From: Microbacterium sp. 8M
GTDB taxonomy: Bacteria; Actinomycetota; Actinomycetes; Actinomycetales; Microbacteriaceae
DNA: 64,000 nt
Direction of reading: 5' to 3'
Assembly: GCF_902506375.1 (NCBI RefSeq)
Contig: NZ_LR733284.1
Location: forward strand, 2,341,092-2,405,091
Made by a program: the position numbers and the translations under genes
Shown here: positions 1 to 9,378 of the stretch, piece after piece
Numbering within the stretch: the stretch's first letter is position 1
Layout of the letters: each line of letters starts with the position of its first letter
The notes under the pieces: generated by a model
What the model was told of the DNA's origin: nothing
Databases searched by the model: none
Seen by the model: the letters and a program-made list of their open reading frames with translations, nothing else

Positions 1-2
1 CC

Positions 3-911
3 GCAAGCCGCAGCACGACGGCCCCCACCGCCTCCCGCACGACCTCCCCCTCCACGGACCGTGGGACGTTCTCGGGAGCCCGCGCCGCAGACCCCACGGC
101 GCCCCAGTCGCGCATCCCCGCGCCCCCGCAGGCCTCCGAGCCGGCCTCGCGCTCCGCAGCCCCCGAGCAGCTGCCCGCGCACGTCGTCCCGGCCGGGAAG
201 CGTCCGCGCCGCAACGTCCGCCACCTGAGCCGCAGCACGGGCGCGGCCCTGGCGATCTCCGCGCTGGTCGTCGGCACCGCGCTCCCCGCCATCGGGATCG
301 TCCGGGCGAGCGACGCCCAGGCGTCCAACAGCGCCTCCGCCGACATCCGCGCGCAGTCCTTCACGGCTGCCAACGGCGTGCTCCCCGACGTCCAGGTGCA
401 CGGCACGTTCACCGCGACGACGCCGACCGAGCTCAGCGCTATGCAGGCGGCGACGGCCGCCGCCGCGCGCACCGGTGTGGCGTCCATCGCCAAGCCCGGT
501 CAGGTCATCTATCCCATGGCCGCCGGCTCCTACACGCTGACCGACGGCTTCGGCGCTCCGCGCACCGGCCGCAGCCACATGGGCCAGGACTTCGCCGCCC
601 CGATCGGCACGCCGATCTACGCTGCAGCCGACGGCTGCGTCACCCTCTCCCAGGAGAGCTACCAGGGCTACGGCGTCTCCGTCGAACTCTCCCACCCCGC
701 CCTGAGCGGTCAGAACGCGGTGTCCACGCTGTACGCGCACATGGACTACGGCACCCGCGCCGTTCAGGTCGGCGAGTGCGTCACCGCCGGCCAGTTCCTC
801 GGCCGCGTCGGCAACACCGGCTGGACAGTCGGCTCGTGCCTGCACTTCGAGGTGCACATCAACGACAGCGCGATCGACCCGCTCGCCTGGCTCCAGGCCA
901 ACGTCTTCTGA
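3..911 (+). CDS. M23-family (LytM-like) peptidoglycan peptidase, 5' end outside the window
   Basis: The reading frame is open from the first bases of the window, so the N terminus is missing. What is visible is a Pro/Ala/Ser/Thr-rich segment, a basic stretch (KRPRRNVRH), one membrane segment (ALAISALVVGTALPAIGIV), an extracellular linker and a C-terminal M23 domain. The domain has the zinc-ligand motif SHMGQDFAAP, the YAHMD motif and SCLHFEVH near the end. M23 enzymes cut peptide cross-links in cell-wall peptidoglycan and act outside the membrane. In the usual HxH motif the first His is Cys here (CLH); the second, zinc-binding His is kept, so activity may be altered. The stop is followed by a strong hairpin terminator. 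Confidence 0.85.
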   Translation, partial: ASRSTTAPTASRTTSPSTDRGTFSGARAADPTAPQSRIPAPPQASEPASRSAAPEQLPAHVVPAGKRPRRNVRHLSRSTGAALAISALVVGTALPAIGIVRASDAQASNSASADIRAQSFTAANGVLPDVQVHGTFTATTPTELSAMQAATAAAARTGVASIAKPGQVIYPMAAGSYTLTDGFGAPRTGRSHMGQDFAAPIGTPIYAAADGCVTLSQESYQGYGVSVELSHPALSGQNAVSTLYAHMDYGTRAVQVGECVTAGQFLGRVGNTGWTVGSCLHFEVHINDSAIDPLAWLQANVF

Positions 912-926
912 TCCGTCCGCGGACCG

Positions 927-956
927 ACGAAGCCCCCGTCTCGACGGGGGCTTCGT
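927..956. terminator. Bidirectional hairpin terminator
   Basis: A 13-bp perfect stem, ACGAAGCCCCCGT paired with ACGGGGGCTTCGT, with a 4-nt loop. It lies just after the M23 peptidase stop and also just beyond the probable end of the convergent membrane-protein gene, so it can serve both strands. Confidence 0.8.
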
Positions 957-978
957 CGTGTCAGGACGGTTCAGCGGG

Positions 979-1502
979 TCAGTGCCCCCGTGCGGGTCGA
1001 CGACGACGAGCTCCGCGCCGTGGTCATGCGCCCCGTGATGCACTCCCGTATCGGTCAGCGCCAAGGCGGGCGTCGCCAGCGCGGCGACGAGGACGGCCCC
1101 GACAGCCATCCCCGCCGCCCGCAGGCGCGACATCCCGGACGGGTCCTCCCCCGATCCGCCCGGGCGCTCCGCCTTCGCCGCCATGCGCGCCGCCATGGAT
1201 CCCCCGGCCACGGCGAGCGCCGACGCGATCGCGACCGCGCCGACGGGTGCACCGCCCCCGAGCGACACCGCACCCAGCACCACCGCCGCGATCGCGCCGG
1301 CAGCAGCGCCCCGCCCGCCGATGATCCGCCCGGCACGCAGCACGGCGACGCCCCACACGAGCTCGGCAGCGCCGGTCGGCAGCATCGCCGCGCACAGGAG
1401 CGCCGACGTCGCATCGCCCGAGCGCGCGACGGCCGAGGCTCCGATGGCGAGATGGATCAGGCCCGCTCCCCATGCGAGCATCGCGGGCCAGGTGCGCAGC
1501 AC
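979..1502 (-). pseudogene. Small multi-pass membrane protein, frameshifted near its 3' end
   Basis: A GTG start at 1502 lies 7 nt after the stop of the DUF4383 gene, which suggests translational coupling. ATG at 1481 is a second possible start. The translation is clearly protein-like for about 170 residues: several hydrophobic helices (MLAWGAGLIHLAIGASAVA, AIAAVVLGAVSLGGG, AGMAVGAVLVAALATPALA) and then a His-rich end (GVHHGAHDHGAEL). In this frame no stop follows, and the frame runs antisense through the terminator and the M23 gene. One extra base in the C5 tract at 985-989 (G tract on the coding strand) would give an end of PHGGH and a stop at 979-981. This is either a real truncation or an assembly error. 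Family not recognised. Confidence 0.55.
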
Positions 1503-1509
1503 GACGTTC

Positions 1510-1920
1510 TCAGACCGTCGCCGAGCGCGGCGTGCCGCGTTCGACCCCCAGCCCCACCGCGAGCAGCAGCAGCGCGCTCGCGAGGTGCAGGAAGTGGTCG
1601 AACGTGTTCAGCGCGAGGATGTTGGCCGCCGTGCCCACCAGGAAGAACCCGACGATGCCGAGCAGCAGGTACGCCGCTCCCACGACGGTGTTGGCGCCCT
1701 TCGCCGCCCGGGTGGACGCGAGGCCCGCCACGAGCAGTGCCGCGCCGATCAGCAGATGGGCGACGTTGTGCAGCGGATTGACCATGAAGACGCCGAGCAG
1801 CATGCCTCCCCGGGTCGCCAGGAAGGAGACCCCTCCGGTGACGGCGAAGCCGAGCGCTCCGACGGCGATGTAGACGACGCCGAAGATGACGGCGATCAGA
1901 CGGTTCGGTGACGAACGCAT
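1510..1920 (-). CDS. DUF4383-type integral membrane protein
   Basis: A 136-residue protein with four hydrophobic helices, including the family-like pattern MRSSPNRLIAVIFGVVYI, the NPLHNVAHLLIGAALL segment and the TFDHFLHLASALLLL end. DUF4383 proteins are small actinobacterial membrane proteins of unknown function. The start is ATG at 1920, preceded by GAGGAGG at good spacing. Longer upstream reading in this frame is not protein-like. The next gene downstream on the same strand starts 7 nt after the stop, so the two probably form an operon. The 219 bp to the divergent topoisomerase gene should hold both promoters, but no motif there is convincing. Confidence 0.8.
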   Translation of the reverse strand: MRSSPNRLIAVIFGVVYIAVGALGFAVTGGVSFLATRGGMLLGVFMVNPLHNVAHLLIGAALLVAGLASTRAAKGANTVVGAAYLLLGIVGFFLVGTAANILALNTFDHFLHLASALLLLAVGLGVERGTPRSATV

Positions 1921-2139
1921 TGCTCCTCCTCGATAGGGCGGCGGGCTGCCGCGTATCCCTTGTTCGGAGTCCTCCGAGAATCGGATTGCACAGTTTCGGC
2001 AGGGCGATACCCGCAGCCCACGGCACTGCGCAGATCGAGCCGTGTGCCGCAAGCCCGTTGCCGGAATGCCACAGCGGCGGCAGGGTCGAAACCGACCGGA
2101 GCGGATCCGCCCATGCCGGCGGATGCAGGGAGGACGCGG

Positions 2140-3099
2140 ATGGCGTTGCGGATCGTCGACAGCCAGGAACCGGGGATCCGGCGGATCCGGCGCGGACGCG
2201 GATACGAATATCGCGACGCGGACGGGCGACACGTCGACGACCCCGACACCCTCGCCCGGATCCGCTCGCTCGCGATCCCGCCGGCATGGGAGGACGTCTG
2301 GATCTGCCGCCACCCGAACGGTCATCTGCAGGCGACGGGCGTCGATGCGGCCGGTCGCACGCAGTACCGCTACCACCCGGAATGGGCGCGCAGGGCCGCG
2401 GAGGCGAAGTTCGACCGCGCGCTGGACCTCGCCCGGGCTCTCCCCGTCGCGCGGCGCTCGGTCACCCGCGACCTGCGCGCCGGCGGCACGTCACGGCCCA
2501 CCGTGCTCGCCGCCGGTTTCCGGATGCTCGACGTGGCGCTGCTCCGCGTCGGTTCCGAGGAGTACGCCCAGCAGCACGGCAGCGTCGGGCTGTGCACGCT
2601 GCGGGGGTCGCACGTCGACATCGACGCGACGACCGTGCGCCTGCGATTCCGCGGCAAGAGCCGGATCCCGTGGGAGAGCGAGATCGAGGACCCCGATCTC
2701 GCCGCGGTTCTGGCGCTGCTGCGCCGGCGCGGGTCGCGCGCGCGGCTGCTCGCCTGGAGGGACGACGGGCCCTGGCGCCTGCTCCGCCCGGCCGACATCA
2801 ACGAGGACGTCCGCACCCGCACGGGCGGCGACTTCACCGCGAAGGACTTCCGCACGATCCATGCGACCGTGATCGCCGCCCGCAGCCTGGCCCGCTCCGG
2901 CGTCGCCGAGACGGAGGCGGCGCGCCGCCGGGCTGTGCGTCAGGCCGTCGAGGAGAGCGCGGTCGCGCTCGGGAACACGCCGGCTGTGGCGCGCAGCAGC
3001 TACATCGATCCCCGGCTCTTCCAGCGCTACGACCAGGGCCGCACGGTGCACCCGAACGGGAGGAGCATCGAACAGCAGCTCATAGACCTGCTGCCCTGA
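2140..3099 (+). CDS. DNA topoisomerase IB (poxvirus/eukaryote-like)
   Basis: A 319-residue enzyme that relaxes supercoils by cutting one DNA strand through a 3'-phosphotyrosine link. The N-terminal DNA-clamp region begins GIRRIRRGRGYEYRD and includes IPPAWEDVWIC. The catalytic domain shows the expected residues: Arg136 in LLRVG, Lys173 in FRGKS, Arg238 in TAKDFRT and the nucleophile Tyr288 in SSYIDPR. Length matches the short bacterial members. ATG at 2140 is chosen because GGGAGG sits about 7 nt upstream; the in-frame ATG at 2113 lacks a site. These enzymes are accessory in bacteria and common in actinobacteria and proteobacteria. Confidence 0.92.
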   Translation: MALRIVDSQEPGIRRIRRGRGYEYRDADGRHVDDPDTLARIRSLAIPPAWEDVWICRHPNGHLQATGVDAAGRTQYRYHPEWARRAAEAKFDRALDLARALPVARRSVTRDLRAGGTSRPTVLAAGFRMLDVALLRVGSEEYAQQHGSVGLCTLRGSHVDIDATTVRLRFRGKSRIPWESEIEDPDLAAVLALLRRRGSRARLLAWRDDGPWRLLRPADINEDVRTRTGGDFTAKDFRTIHATVIAARSLARSGVAETEAARRRAVRQAVEESAVALGNTPAVARSSYIDPRLFQRYDQGRTVHPNGRSIEQQLIDLLP

Positions 3100-3136
3100 T
3101 GCCGCTCCCGCCGCCGGGCTTCACGCCGGGTCCACC

Positions 3137-3673
3137 TCAGGCGAGGTCGTTGTAGGACTCGCCGGCGGGAGGAGCCGCCCGCCGTTCGGGAGGAGTGCTC
3201 CCCTCATCGGGCGGGGTGCTCTCCCCGTCCACCGTCCCACGCCAGGCGCCCGTGGCGCTGCCGCGCTCCTCGATGAACTCCTTGAACCGCTTCAGGTCGC
3301 GCTCCGCGGCGCGCTCGTCGATCGACAGCGTCGCTCCGACGCGCTCGAGGAACGTCTCGGGCTCCCAGGTCATCGTGAGATCCACCCGGGTTCCCACGGG
3401 TCCGGCGGCGAAGGTGACCTGGCCGGAATGCACCTTCTCCCCCGAGCTCTCCCAGCGGATGAGGGAGTCGGGGATCTGCTCCGTGATGGTTGCCTCGAAG
3501 GTGCGCTTGACGCCGCCGATCTCCGTGTCCCAGCGGGTGCGGACGTCGTCGAGCTGCTCGACGTGGCGCACCGACTCCATGAACTTCGGGAACTCCTCGA
3601 ACTGGGTCCACTGGTCGTAGGCGCGGTGGACGGGGACGTCGACGTCGACGGATGCGTTCACGGTGGTGCTCAT
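3137..3673 (-). CDS. SRPBCC / START-like fold protein
   Basis: A 178-residue protein. Residues 1 to about 140 have the SRPBCC (polyketide cyclase / coenzyme Q-binding-like) pattern: an N-terminal strand with VDVPVHRAYDQWTQFEEFPKFM, then IRWESSGEKVHSGQVTF, then a C-terminal helix with RFKEFIEER. The last 40 residues are a Pro/Glu/Gly-rich tail that looks disordered. Such proteins bind small hydrophobic ligands or act as aromatase/cyclase-like enzymes; no substrate can be assigned here. A GGAAGGAG site precedes the ATG. The gene is convergent with the topoisomerase gene, with only 37 bp between the stops. Confidence 0.85.
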   Translation of the reverse strand: MSTTVNASVDVDVPVHRAYDQWTQFEEFPKFMESVRHVEQLDDVRTRWDTEIGGVKRTFEATITEQIPDSLIRWESSGEKVHSGQVTFAAGPVGTRVDLTMTWEPETFLERVGATLSIDERAAERDLKRFKEFIEERGSATGAWRGTVDGESTPPDEGSTPPERRAAPPAGESYNDLA

Positions 3674-3755
3674 ACTTTCTCCTTCCGTTCGGGGCTGCCA
3701 CGCTACGCGTGCGCAGGGTCCGCCTCGCCGGGGTTCCGCATCGGGTGGGCGTGCG

Positions 3756-4220
3756 CTATTGTCGCGAGTCCGCCACGCGCTGACCGCGATCGAACGCCGC
3801 GGAGTAGAGCTCGTCCGCCTCGTCCAGCACCGACTCCGCCAGCACGGCGACGGGGATCACGTCCGCGAGCAGCGGCTCAGCATCGGGCCCTCGTCCGACT
3901 TCGCTTCCGGTGAGGATCCAGGCGACGCGCCCGTCGCCTTCATGTTCGAGATGGCGGTACTTCATCAGCTGCCGCGCGGCCCACTGCTCGACGGGCCGTG
4001 TCCACCACGACTCCGGGGTGAGCGGGCTGGCAGACAGCCCGGGCAGGGGCAGCCCGCTCTCGCCGTCGATGCTCGTGCCGCCCACGTCGCCGCGGGGATC
4101 CTCGCTGTAGCGCACGTACAGCGGCTCGACGGACTCCACGAGGCACACGACCTCGCGCAGCCGTCCGTACACGGGCAGGTCGCTGTGCTTCGCACGGTCC
4201 TCCACGTCGGTCATCACCAT
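3756..4220 (-). CDS. DUF6098-like protein
   Basis: A 154-residue soluble protein of unknown function. The pattern LPVYGRLREVVCLVE, then LYVRYSEDP, LPGLSASPLTPESWW, LMKYRHLE and GREVGRGPDAEPLL fits the DUF6098 family as I remember it from actinobacteria. ATG at 4220 (followed by GTG-ATG) is chosen because AAGGAG lies 8 nt upstream; ATG at 4214 is an alternative. A longer frame reaching 4325 has no ribosome binding site. It follows the SRPBCC gene promoter region and is transcribed toward it, so the two could be co-transcribed. Confidence 0.65.
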   Translation of the reverse strand: MVMTDVEDRAKHSDLPVYGRLREVVCLVESVEPLYVRYSEDPRGDVGGTSIDGESGLPLPGLSASPLTPESWWTRPVEQWAARQLMKYRHLEHEGDGRVAWILTGSEVGRGPDAEPLLADVIPVAVLAESVLDEADELYSAAFDRGQRVADSRQ

Positions 4221-4427
4221 GCTCCGTGCTCCTTCTTCAGCGAGACGGGCCTGCAGCCCGCTCTTCTCAGAGTGCCGTGACATGGCTGCCCCGTCTGCGG
4301 GCTTGACAAGCATGGCCGCGCTCATCTCGATGGAACCACCGCGCCTTCGTGCTCATCTGCGCGCCGCCATGGAGTGTTCACGTGCCGTTGTTGTCCGCGC
4401 TTCCTCGGCGTGGTTGCATCGGACTTC

Positions 4428-6311
4428 ATGACCGATGAAACACATCTGCACCGCCACGCCGACGCTCCGGAACCCCGCTGGTGCTCGTGCGCGATTCCGG
4501 ACGAGGCCGCACAGGAGCGCCGCTCCGGACTGAATCGACGAGGTTTCCTCACCGGCGTGACAGCCGCCAGCGCGCTCGCCGCCGCGGGCTGGGTCGCCAC
4601 ACCCGAGAAGGCGTCGGCCGCTGCCGGCGGCGTCGGCAAGTCCGTGACGATCACGATCATGGGCACGTCCGACATCCACTCGCACGCGGTGAACTGGGAT
4701 TACTACAAGGACGCGGCGTACACCGACAAGGCCGGCAACGTCGTCGGCCTCTCCCGGGTGGCCAGCGTCGTGAACCAGATCCGCGCCGACCGCGGTCGCG
4801 ACCGCACCCTGCTGTTCGACGCGGGCGACACGATCCAGGGCACGCCGCTGGGCTTCTACTACGCCACCGTCGAGCCCATCACGACGACGGGCGCCGTGCA
4901 CCCGATGGCCGCCCAGATGAACGCGCTCGGCTACGACGCCGTCGCGCTCGGCAACCACGAGTTCAACTACGGGCTCGAGTTCCTGGACACCTGGATCTCG
5001 CAGATGGACGCGCCGGTTCTCGGCGCCAACGCCGTGCACGCCGGGACGACGGTGCCCGCGTACACGCCGTACACGATCAAGACGCTCAACGTGAAGGGGT
5101 ACAAGCCGATCCGGGTCGGCGTCCTCGGGCTCACCAACCCGGGCATCGTGATCTGGGACAAGGCGCACGTGAGCGGCACCCTCGAGGTGCTGGACATCGT
5201 CGAGACCGCCAAGCGCTGGGTACCGGTCATCCGGGATCAGGGCGTCGACCTCCTCGTCGTGAGCGTGCACTCCGGTGACAGCGGCACCTCGTCGTACGGC
5301 ACCGACCTGCCGAACGAGAACGCGGCAGGGATCCTCGCGGAGCAGGTGCCCGGCATCGACGCGATCCTGTTCGGGCACGCGCACAAGGACATCCCGCAGC
5401 GGTTCGTGACGAACGCGCAGACCGGACAGCAGGTGGTGCTGAGCGAGCCGATGTGCTGGGGCCAGCGGCTGAGCGTCTTCGACATCGAGCTGCAGCAGGT
5501 CAAGGGCAAGTGGACGGTGGTCTCCCGCAAGTCCACGAACCTCAACACCAACACCGTGCAGGACGACCCGGCCATGGTCGCCCTCGTCCAGGCGCAGCAC
5601 GACGCGGTCGTCAGTTACGTGAACAAGCCGGTGGCGACCTCGACCGAGGAGCTCTCCGCGGCCGAGTCCTGCTGGAAGGACACCGCGATCCTCGACTACG
5701 TCAACAAGGTCCAGGTCGACACGGTGACGAAGGCGATCGCCGGCACGCCCGAGGCGGCGCTCCCGGTCGTCTCGATCGCGGCCCCGTTCAACCGCCAGGC
5801 GACGTTCCCCGCCGGCGAGGTGACGATCCGCGACGTGGCAGGGCTGTACATCTACGACAACACGCTCATGGCCTCGGTGCTGACCGGCGCCGAGATCAAG
5901 GACTACCTGGAGTACTCGGCGAAGTACTTCCAGCAGGTCGCCCCGGGCGCCCCGGTGGATCCGGCGAGCTGGACGAACGCGCTGAACACGCCCGACTACA
6001 ACTACGACCAGTTCTCCGGTGTGGCGTACGACGTCGACATCTCGCAGCCGCAGGGATCCCGGATCCAGAACCTGTCCTGGAACGGCGCCCCGGTCGACCC
6101 CGCGCAGAAGTTCGTCGTCGCGGTGAACAACTACCGCCAGTCCGGGGGCGGCGGCTTCCCGCACATCGCCACGGCGCCGGTCGTGTACAACGCGCAGGTG
6201 GCCATCCGCGAGGCGATCGTCGCATACGCCTCGGCCGCAGGCACCATCGACCCCGCCGATTTCCACGTCGTGAACTGGCGGCTCACGCGCAACGGCACAC
6301 CGGTGTTCTGA
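4428..6311 (+). CDS. Tat-exported 5'-nucleotidase / 2',3'-cyclic phosphodiesterase
   Basis: A 627-residue protein. The N terminus carries a twin-arginine signal (LNRRGFLTGV at about 35-44) with a hydrophobic core and an ATPEKASAAA cleavage region, so it is exported folded. The calcineurin-like metallophosphatase domain follows with GTSDIHSHAVNWDYY, DAGDTIQG, GNHEFNYG and GHAHKDIP. Then comes the 5'-nucleotidase C-terminal domain (NNYRQSGGGGFP near the end), which binds the nucleotide. This family scavenges phosphate and nucleosides from extracellular nucleotides. The start is uncertain: ATG at 4428 has only a weak site upstream, but it places the Tat motif at a normal distance. Substrate preference (5', 3' or cyclic) cannot be read from sequence. 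Confidence 0.88.
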   Translation: MTDETHLHRHADAPEPRWCSCAIPDEAAQERRSGLNRRGFLTGVTAASALAAAGWVATPEKASAAAGGVGKSVTITIMGTSDIHSHAVNWDYYKDAAYTDKAGNVVGLSRVASVVNQIRADRGRDRTLLFDAGDTIQGTPLGFYYATVEPITTTGAVHPMAAQMNALGYDAVALGNHEFNYGLEFLDTWISQMDAPVLGANAVHAGTTVPAYTPYTIKTLNVKGYKPIRVGVLGLTNPGIVIWDKAHVSGTLEVLDIVETAKRWVPVIRDQGVDLLVVSVHSGDSGTSSYGTDLPNENAAGILAEQVPGIDAILFGHAHKDIPQRFVTNAQTGQQVVLSEPMCWGQRLSVFDIELQQVKGKWTVVSRKSTNLNTNTVQDDPAMVALVQAQHDAVVSYVNKPVATSTEELSAAESCWKDTAILDYVNKVQVDTVTKAIAGTPEAALPVVSIAAPFNRQATFPAGEVTIRDVAGLYIYDNTLMASVLTGAEIKDYLEYSAKYFQQVAPGAPVDPASWTNALNTPDYNYDQFSGVAYDVDISQPQGSRIQNLSWNGAPVDPAQKFVVAVNNYRQSGGGGFPHIATAPVVYNAQVAIREAIVAYASAAGTIDPADFHVVNWRLTRNGTPVF

Positions 6312-6335
6312 CCCGGGACGCCCCGGCAGGTCGCA

Positions 6336-6370
6336 CGGCGCCCCTCCGCTGATCCGGCGGAGGGGCGCCG
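6336..6370 (+). terminator. Rho-independent-like terminator of the nucleotidase gene
   Basis: A stem of CGGCGCCCCTCCGC with GCGGAGGGGCGCCG around a short loop, starting 24 bp after the stop codon. There is no long T run after it (TCGTCGTG), as is common for terminators in high-GC actinobacteria. Confidence 0.7.
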
Positions 6371-6489
6371 TCGTCGTGATCGGCCACCCCTCGCCGGCGG
6401 ATCCGCGACACCCGCTGGTATCAGGACGACGTCTGCGCGCTCTTGATCGTCGATGGATCCCAGTGCGACGGAAGTCAGGGGTGGTCACG

Positions 6490-9325
6490 ATGAACGAGCT
6501 GTTCCGATTCATGCTCATGCGTCCGGCGGATCTGCCGGCGGATGCCGAGGTGCATCCGCTCGTGCCGCACGACGTCGACACCGGGGCGGGCGCACCGGTG
6601 CTGCGACGATCGGCGAAGGCGTTCCTGCAGTCCGACGCCGTGGTCCGCTCGGTCACCGAGGAGCCGCTGGGCGTCGCCGCGCGCGCCGTGGCAGACGCCC
6701 TCGGCGTCGCACGGCGGACGAACGCCGACGCCGAGGCCGCGATCCACGGCGCGACGGGGAGCTCTGCGGCGGCTCTGGCCGCGGATGCGGGATTCGCCGC
6801 CTATCGCCGGCGGGTCGAGGACACCCTCATCGCGGCGAAGGCGCTCTCCGACTCGTCGGGGACGGATGCGCGCGGCCTCGCCGCCGTCGCACAGGGCCTC
6901 GACGCGATCGCGCGGACCGCCGCGGGCGACGACGGCATCGCTCTCCGCCCGCTCGTCATGCCCGTGGTCCCCCCGAAGGGCGAGGGACCGGGGGCGCCTC
7001 CGCCGTCCACCGGTCCGCAGCGCACCCCGTCCAGTCCCGACGACGGCCGGATCCGCGCCGAGATCGACCGGCTCGACCGCGCCATCGCCGCGCTGACCGC
7101 GGTGCCGGCCTCGGGCTTCGCGCCCGAGACCCGGACCGCGCCGCCCCGTCCGCGCACCCGGGCGACACGGTCGTCCGGAGACGGTGCGGACGGCGCCGAC
7201 CGTGCAGACCACGCCCGTGCGTCCCTGTCGCGGAACGGCACGGAGAGCTCCGGCTCCATCGCGCCGCGCGTCCCGTGGGTGCTCGACACGGCGGTCGCCG
7301 AGAAGCTGGCGGCGCCCGTCCGCACCACGCTGCGCAGCCTCTCCCTCGACGTCGCCGATACGCCTCTGCCGATGATGCTGCGCACGCTCGACGAGAAGCG
7401 CAGCGCGCTGCTGGCCTCGCTCGCCGTGCCGGTATCGAAGATCTCCGCCGTGTCGCTCGTCGGCAGCGCGCTGGTGGAGACGCCCGACGCCGCCGATCTG
7501 GTCGGCGCCCCCACGGCGGGGATGCCGGCAGGACACGGATCCATCCGCCCGGTGGGCGTCGGCGACCTGCTGCTCGTCAAGGAGCACGTGCTGCGCTACG
7601 AGGGCGGCGAGCTGGCGCACGTGGAGAACGTGCTGAAGTCCGAGCACCTCGATCGGGAGACGCGGCGCCTGGAGCGCACCGAGACGACGATCCTGACCGA
7701 GCACGAGACCACGAAGGAGGAGGAGCGCGACACCCAGTCGACCGACCGGTTCTCGCTCAGCCGTGAGACCAGCTCCACGATCAAGGACGACACCCAGTTC
7801 AAGGCCGGGCTGTCGGTGGATGCGAAGTACGGCCCGTTCGTGGAGGTCAAGGCGAACGCCGACTTCGCCACCAGCCATTCGTCGGAGGAGTCCGCTAAGC
7901 AGGCGTCGGAGTTCAGCAAGGACGTGGTCGCCCGCTCCGTCAGCAAAGTGGTCGACCGGGTGCTGGAGAGGCGGACCACCACCACCCTGAACGAGTTCGA
8001 GGAGCGGTACTCGCACGGCTTCGACAACAGCAAGGGCACGGGGAACATCTCCGGGGTGTACCAGTGGGTCGACAAGGTGCTGCAGGCGCAGGTCTACAAC
8101 TACGGCAAGCGGATGCTCTTCGACGTGACGCTGCCCGAGCCCGGCACCGCGTTCATCGTGGCGCAGACCAAGGGCAAGCTCGAGGGGCAGACCTTCACCG
8201 CGCCGGTGCCGTTCACGCTCACCCCGGCGCAGGTCCCCGAGGGCAACTACGCGTTCTGGGCCCACCAGTACGACGTCACCGGCATCGAGGCCCCGCCCCC
8301 CTCCGGTCAAGACGTTCAGCAAGGCGTTCGACGGCACCGTGCCGCAGGATCCGTACGAGTTCAGCAAGTCGGCCGACATCGCGATCGACGACGGGTTCCA
8401 GGCCAAGTACGCGCTGTGGACCGCTGCATGGAACACCTACTCCGGAGCCGCCTGGTACCTCGTCATCGGCAACAACGCCCTGGACGTGTTCACCGACTCC
8501 ACGTATGTCGGGATGGCCGGCGAGGTCGGATCCGTCTCCGTGGCCACGTACGGCTGGAAGCTGCGCGACTTCGCCGCGACGGTGGAGATCTTCTGCGAGC
8601 GCACCGCGCGGGCGATGACCGCCTGGCAGCTGAAGACGCACGCGGCCCTCACCCAGGGCTACCTCGCGAAGCAGCAGGCGTACCAGTCGCAGCTGGACGA
8701 GGCGGCAGCCGCCGCCGGCGTGGTCATCTCCGGCCGCAACCCGATGTGGAACGCCCGCATCGTGGCGAACGAGTTGCGCAAGCAGTGCCTCACGCTGCTC
8801 ACGGCTCAGCAGTTCGACGCGTTCGGGGCGCTGGAGACCTCGGCGGAGGGCTACCCTCAGCCGAACCTCACCCGCAGCGAGCAGCAGATGCCGTACGTGC
8901 GCTTCTTCGAGCAGGCCTTCGAGTGGGAGCACCTCGTGTCGTTCTTCTACCCGTACTTCTGGGGGTGGAAGCCGGCCTGGTCGCACCGGATGCTGCTCGA
9001 CGATGTCGACACGGAGTTCGCCGACTTCCTCCGCGCGGGCGCCGGCCGGGTCGTCTTCCCCGTCCGCCCCGGATTCGAGGCCGCCGTCGTGCACTACCTC
9101 GAGACCGGGGAGATCTGGAACGGCGGACCGGCGCCGGACATCTCGAGCTCGCTGTACGTGCCGATCGTCAAGGAGATCCAGGAGGCGACCGGAGCTCCCG
9201 GCGACGAGGTTCCGGTCGGCGACCCGTGGCTCGTGCGGCTGCCCACGACGCTGGCGAAGCTGCGCGCCGACGACGCGCTCCCGGCGTGGACGAAGGTCGG
9301 CGAGGACTGGCAGCCGGCCAACTGA
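6490..9325 (+). pseudogene. Large conserved-looking hypothetical protein, frame broken in a C tract
   Basis: About 602 codons from ATG 6490 read as protein; then the coding frame shifts by one at the run of six C at 8296-8301. The shifted frame (VKTFSKAFDGTVPQDPYEF...) continues to a stop at 9325. Removing one C gives a single protein of about 944 residues. The N-terminal third is Ala-rich with a Pro/Arg-rich linker. A highly charged helical stretch near residues 376-430 (ENVLKSEHLDRETRRLERTE) follows, then a Thr/Ser-rich beta-like region with GVYQWVDKVLQAQ. The C-terminal part has aromatic motifs such as SFFYPYFWGW and FPVRPGFEAAVVHYLETGE. Without correction the first frame stays open and fuses out-of-frame sequence to the next gene. 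No signal peptide is seen and no function is recognised. The next gene starts 53 bp on. Confidence 0.7.
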
Positions 9326-9378
9326 GGACCGTCCGCCCGGTGGCGGACGCGCCGACGACGACCGGCAGGAGGCCGGAC

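Noticed and set aside
4295..4335. TTGACA at 4303 as a promoter of the nucleotidase gene
   Set aside because: No matching -10 element lies at 16-18 bp, so the hexamer alone is not enough.
4353..6656. Long minus-strand reading frame across the nucleotidase gene
   Set aside because: Antisense frame of a high-GC gene; composition is Arg/Asp/Val-rich, no domain is visible and no ribosome site fits, while the plus strand has a complete nucleotidase.
6475..8436. Long minus-strand reading frame under the large hypothetical gene
   Set aside because: The plus strand shows protein-like composition; the minus frame is a GC-rich shadow.
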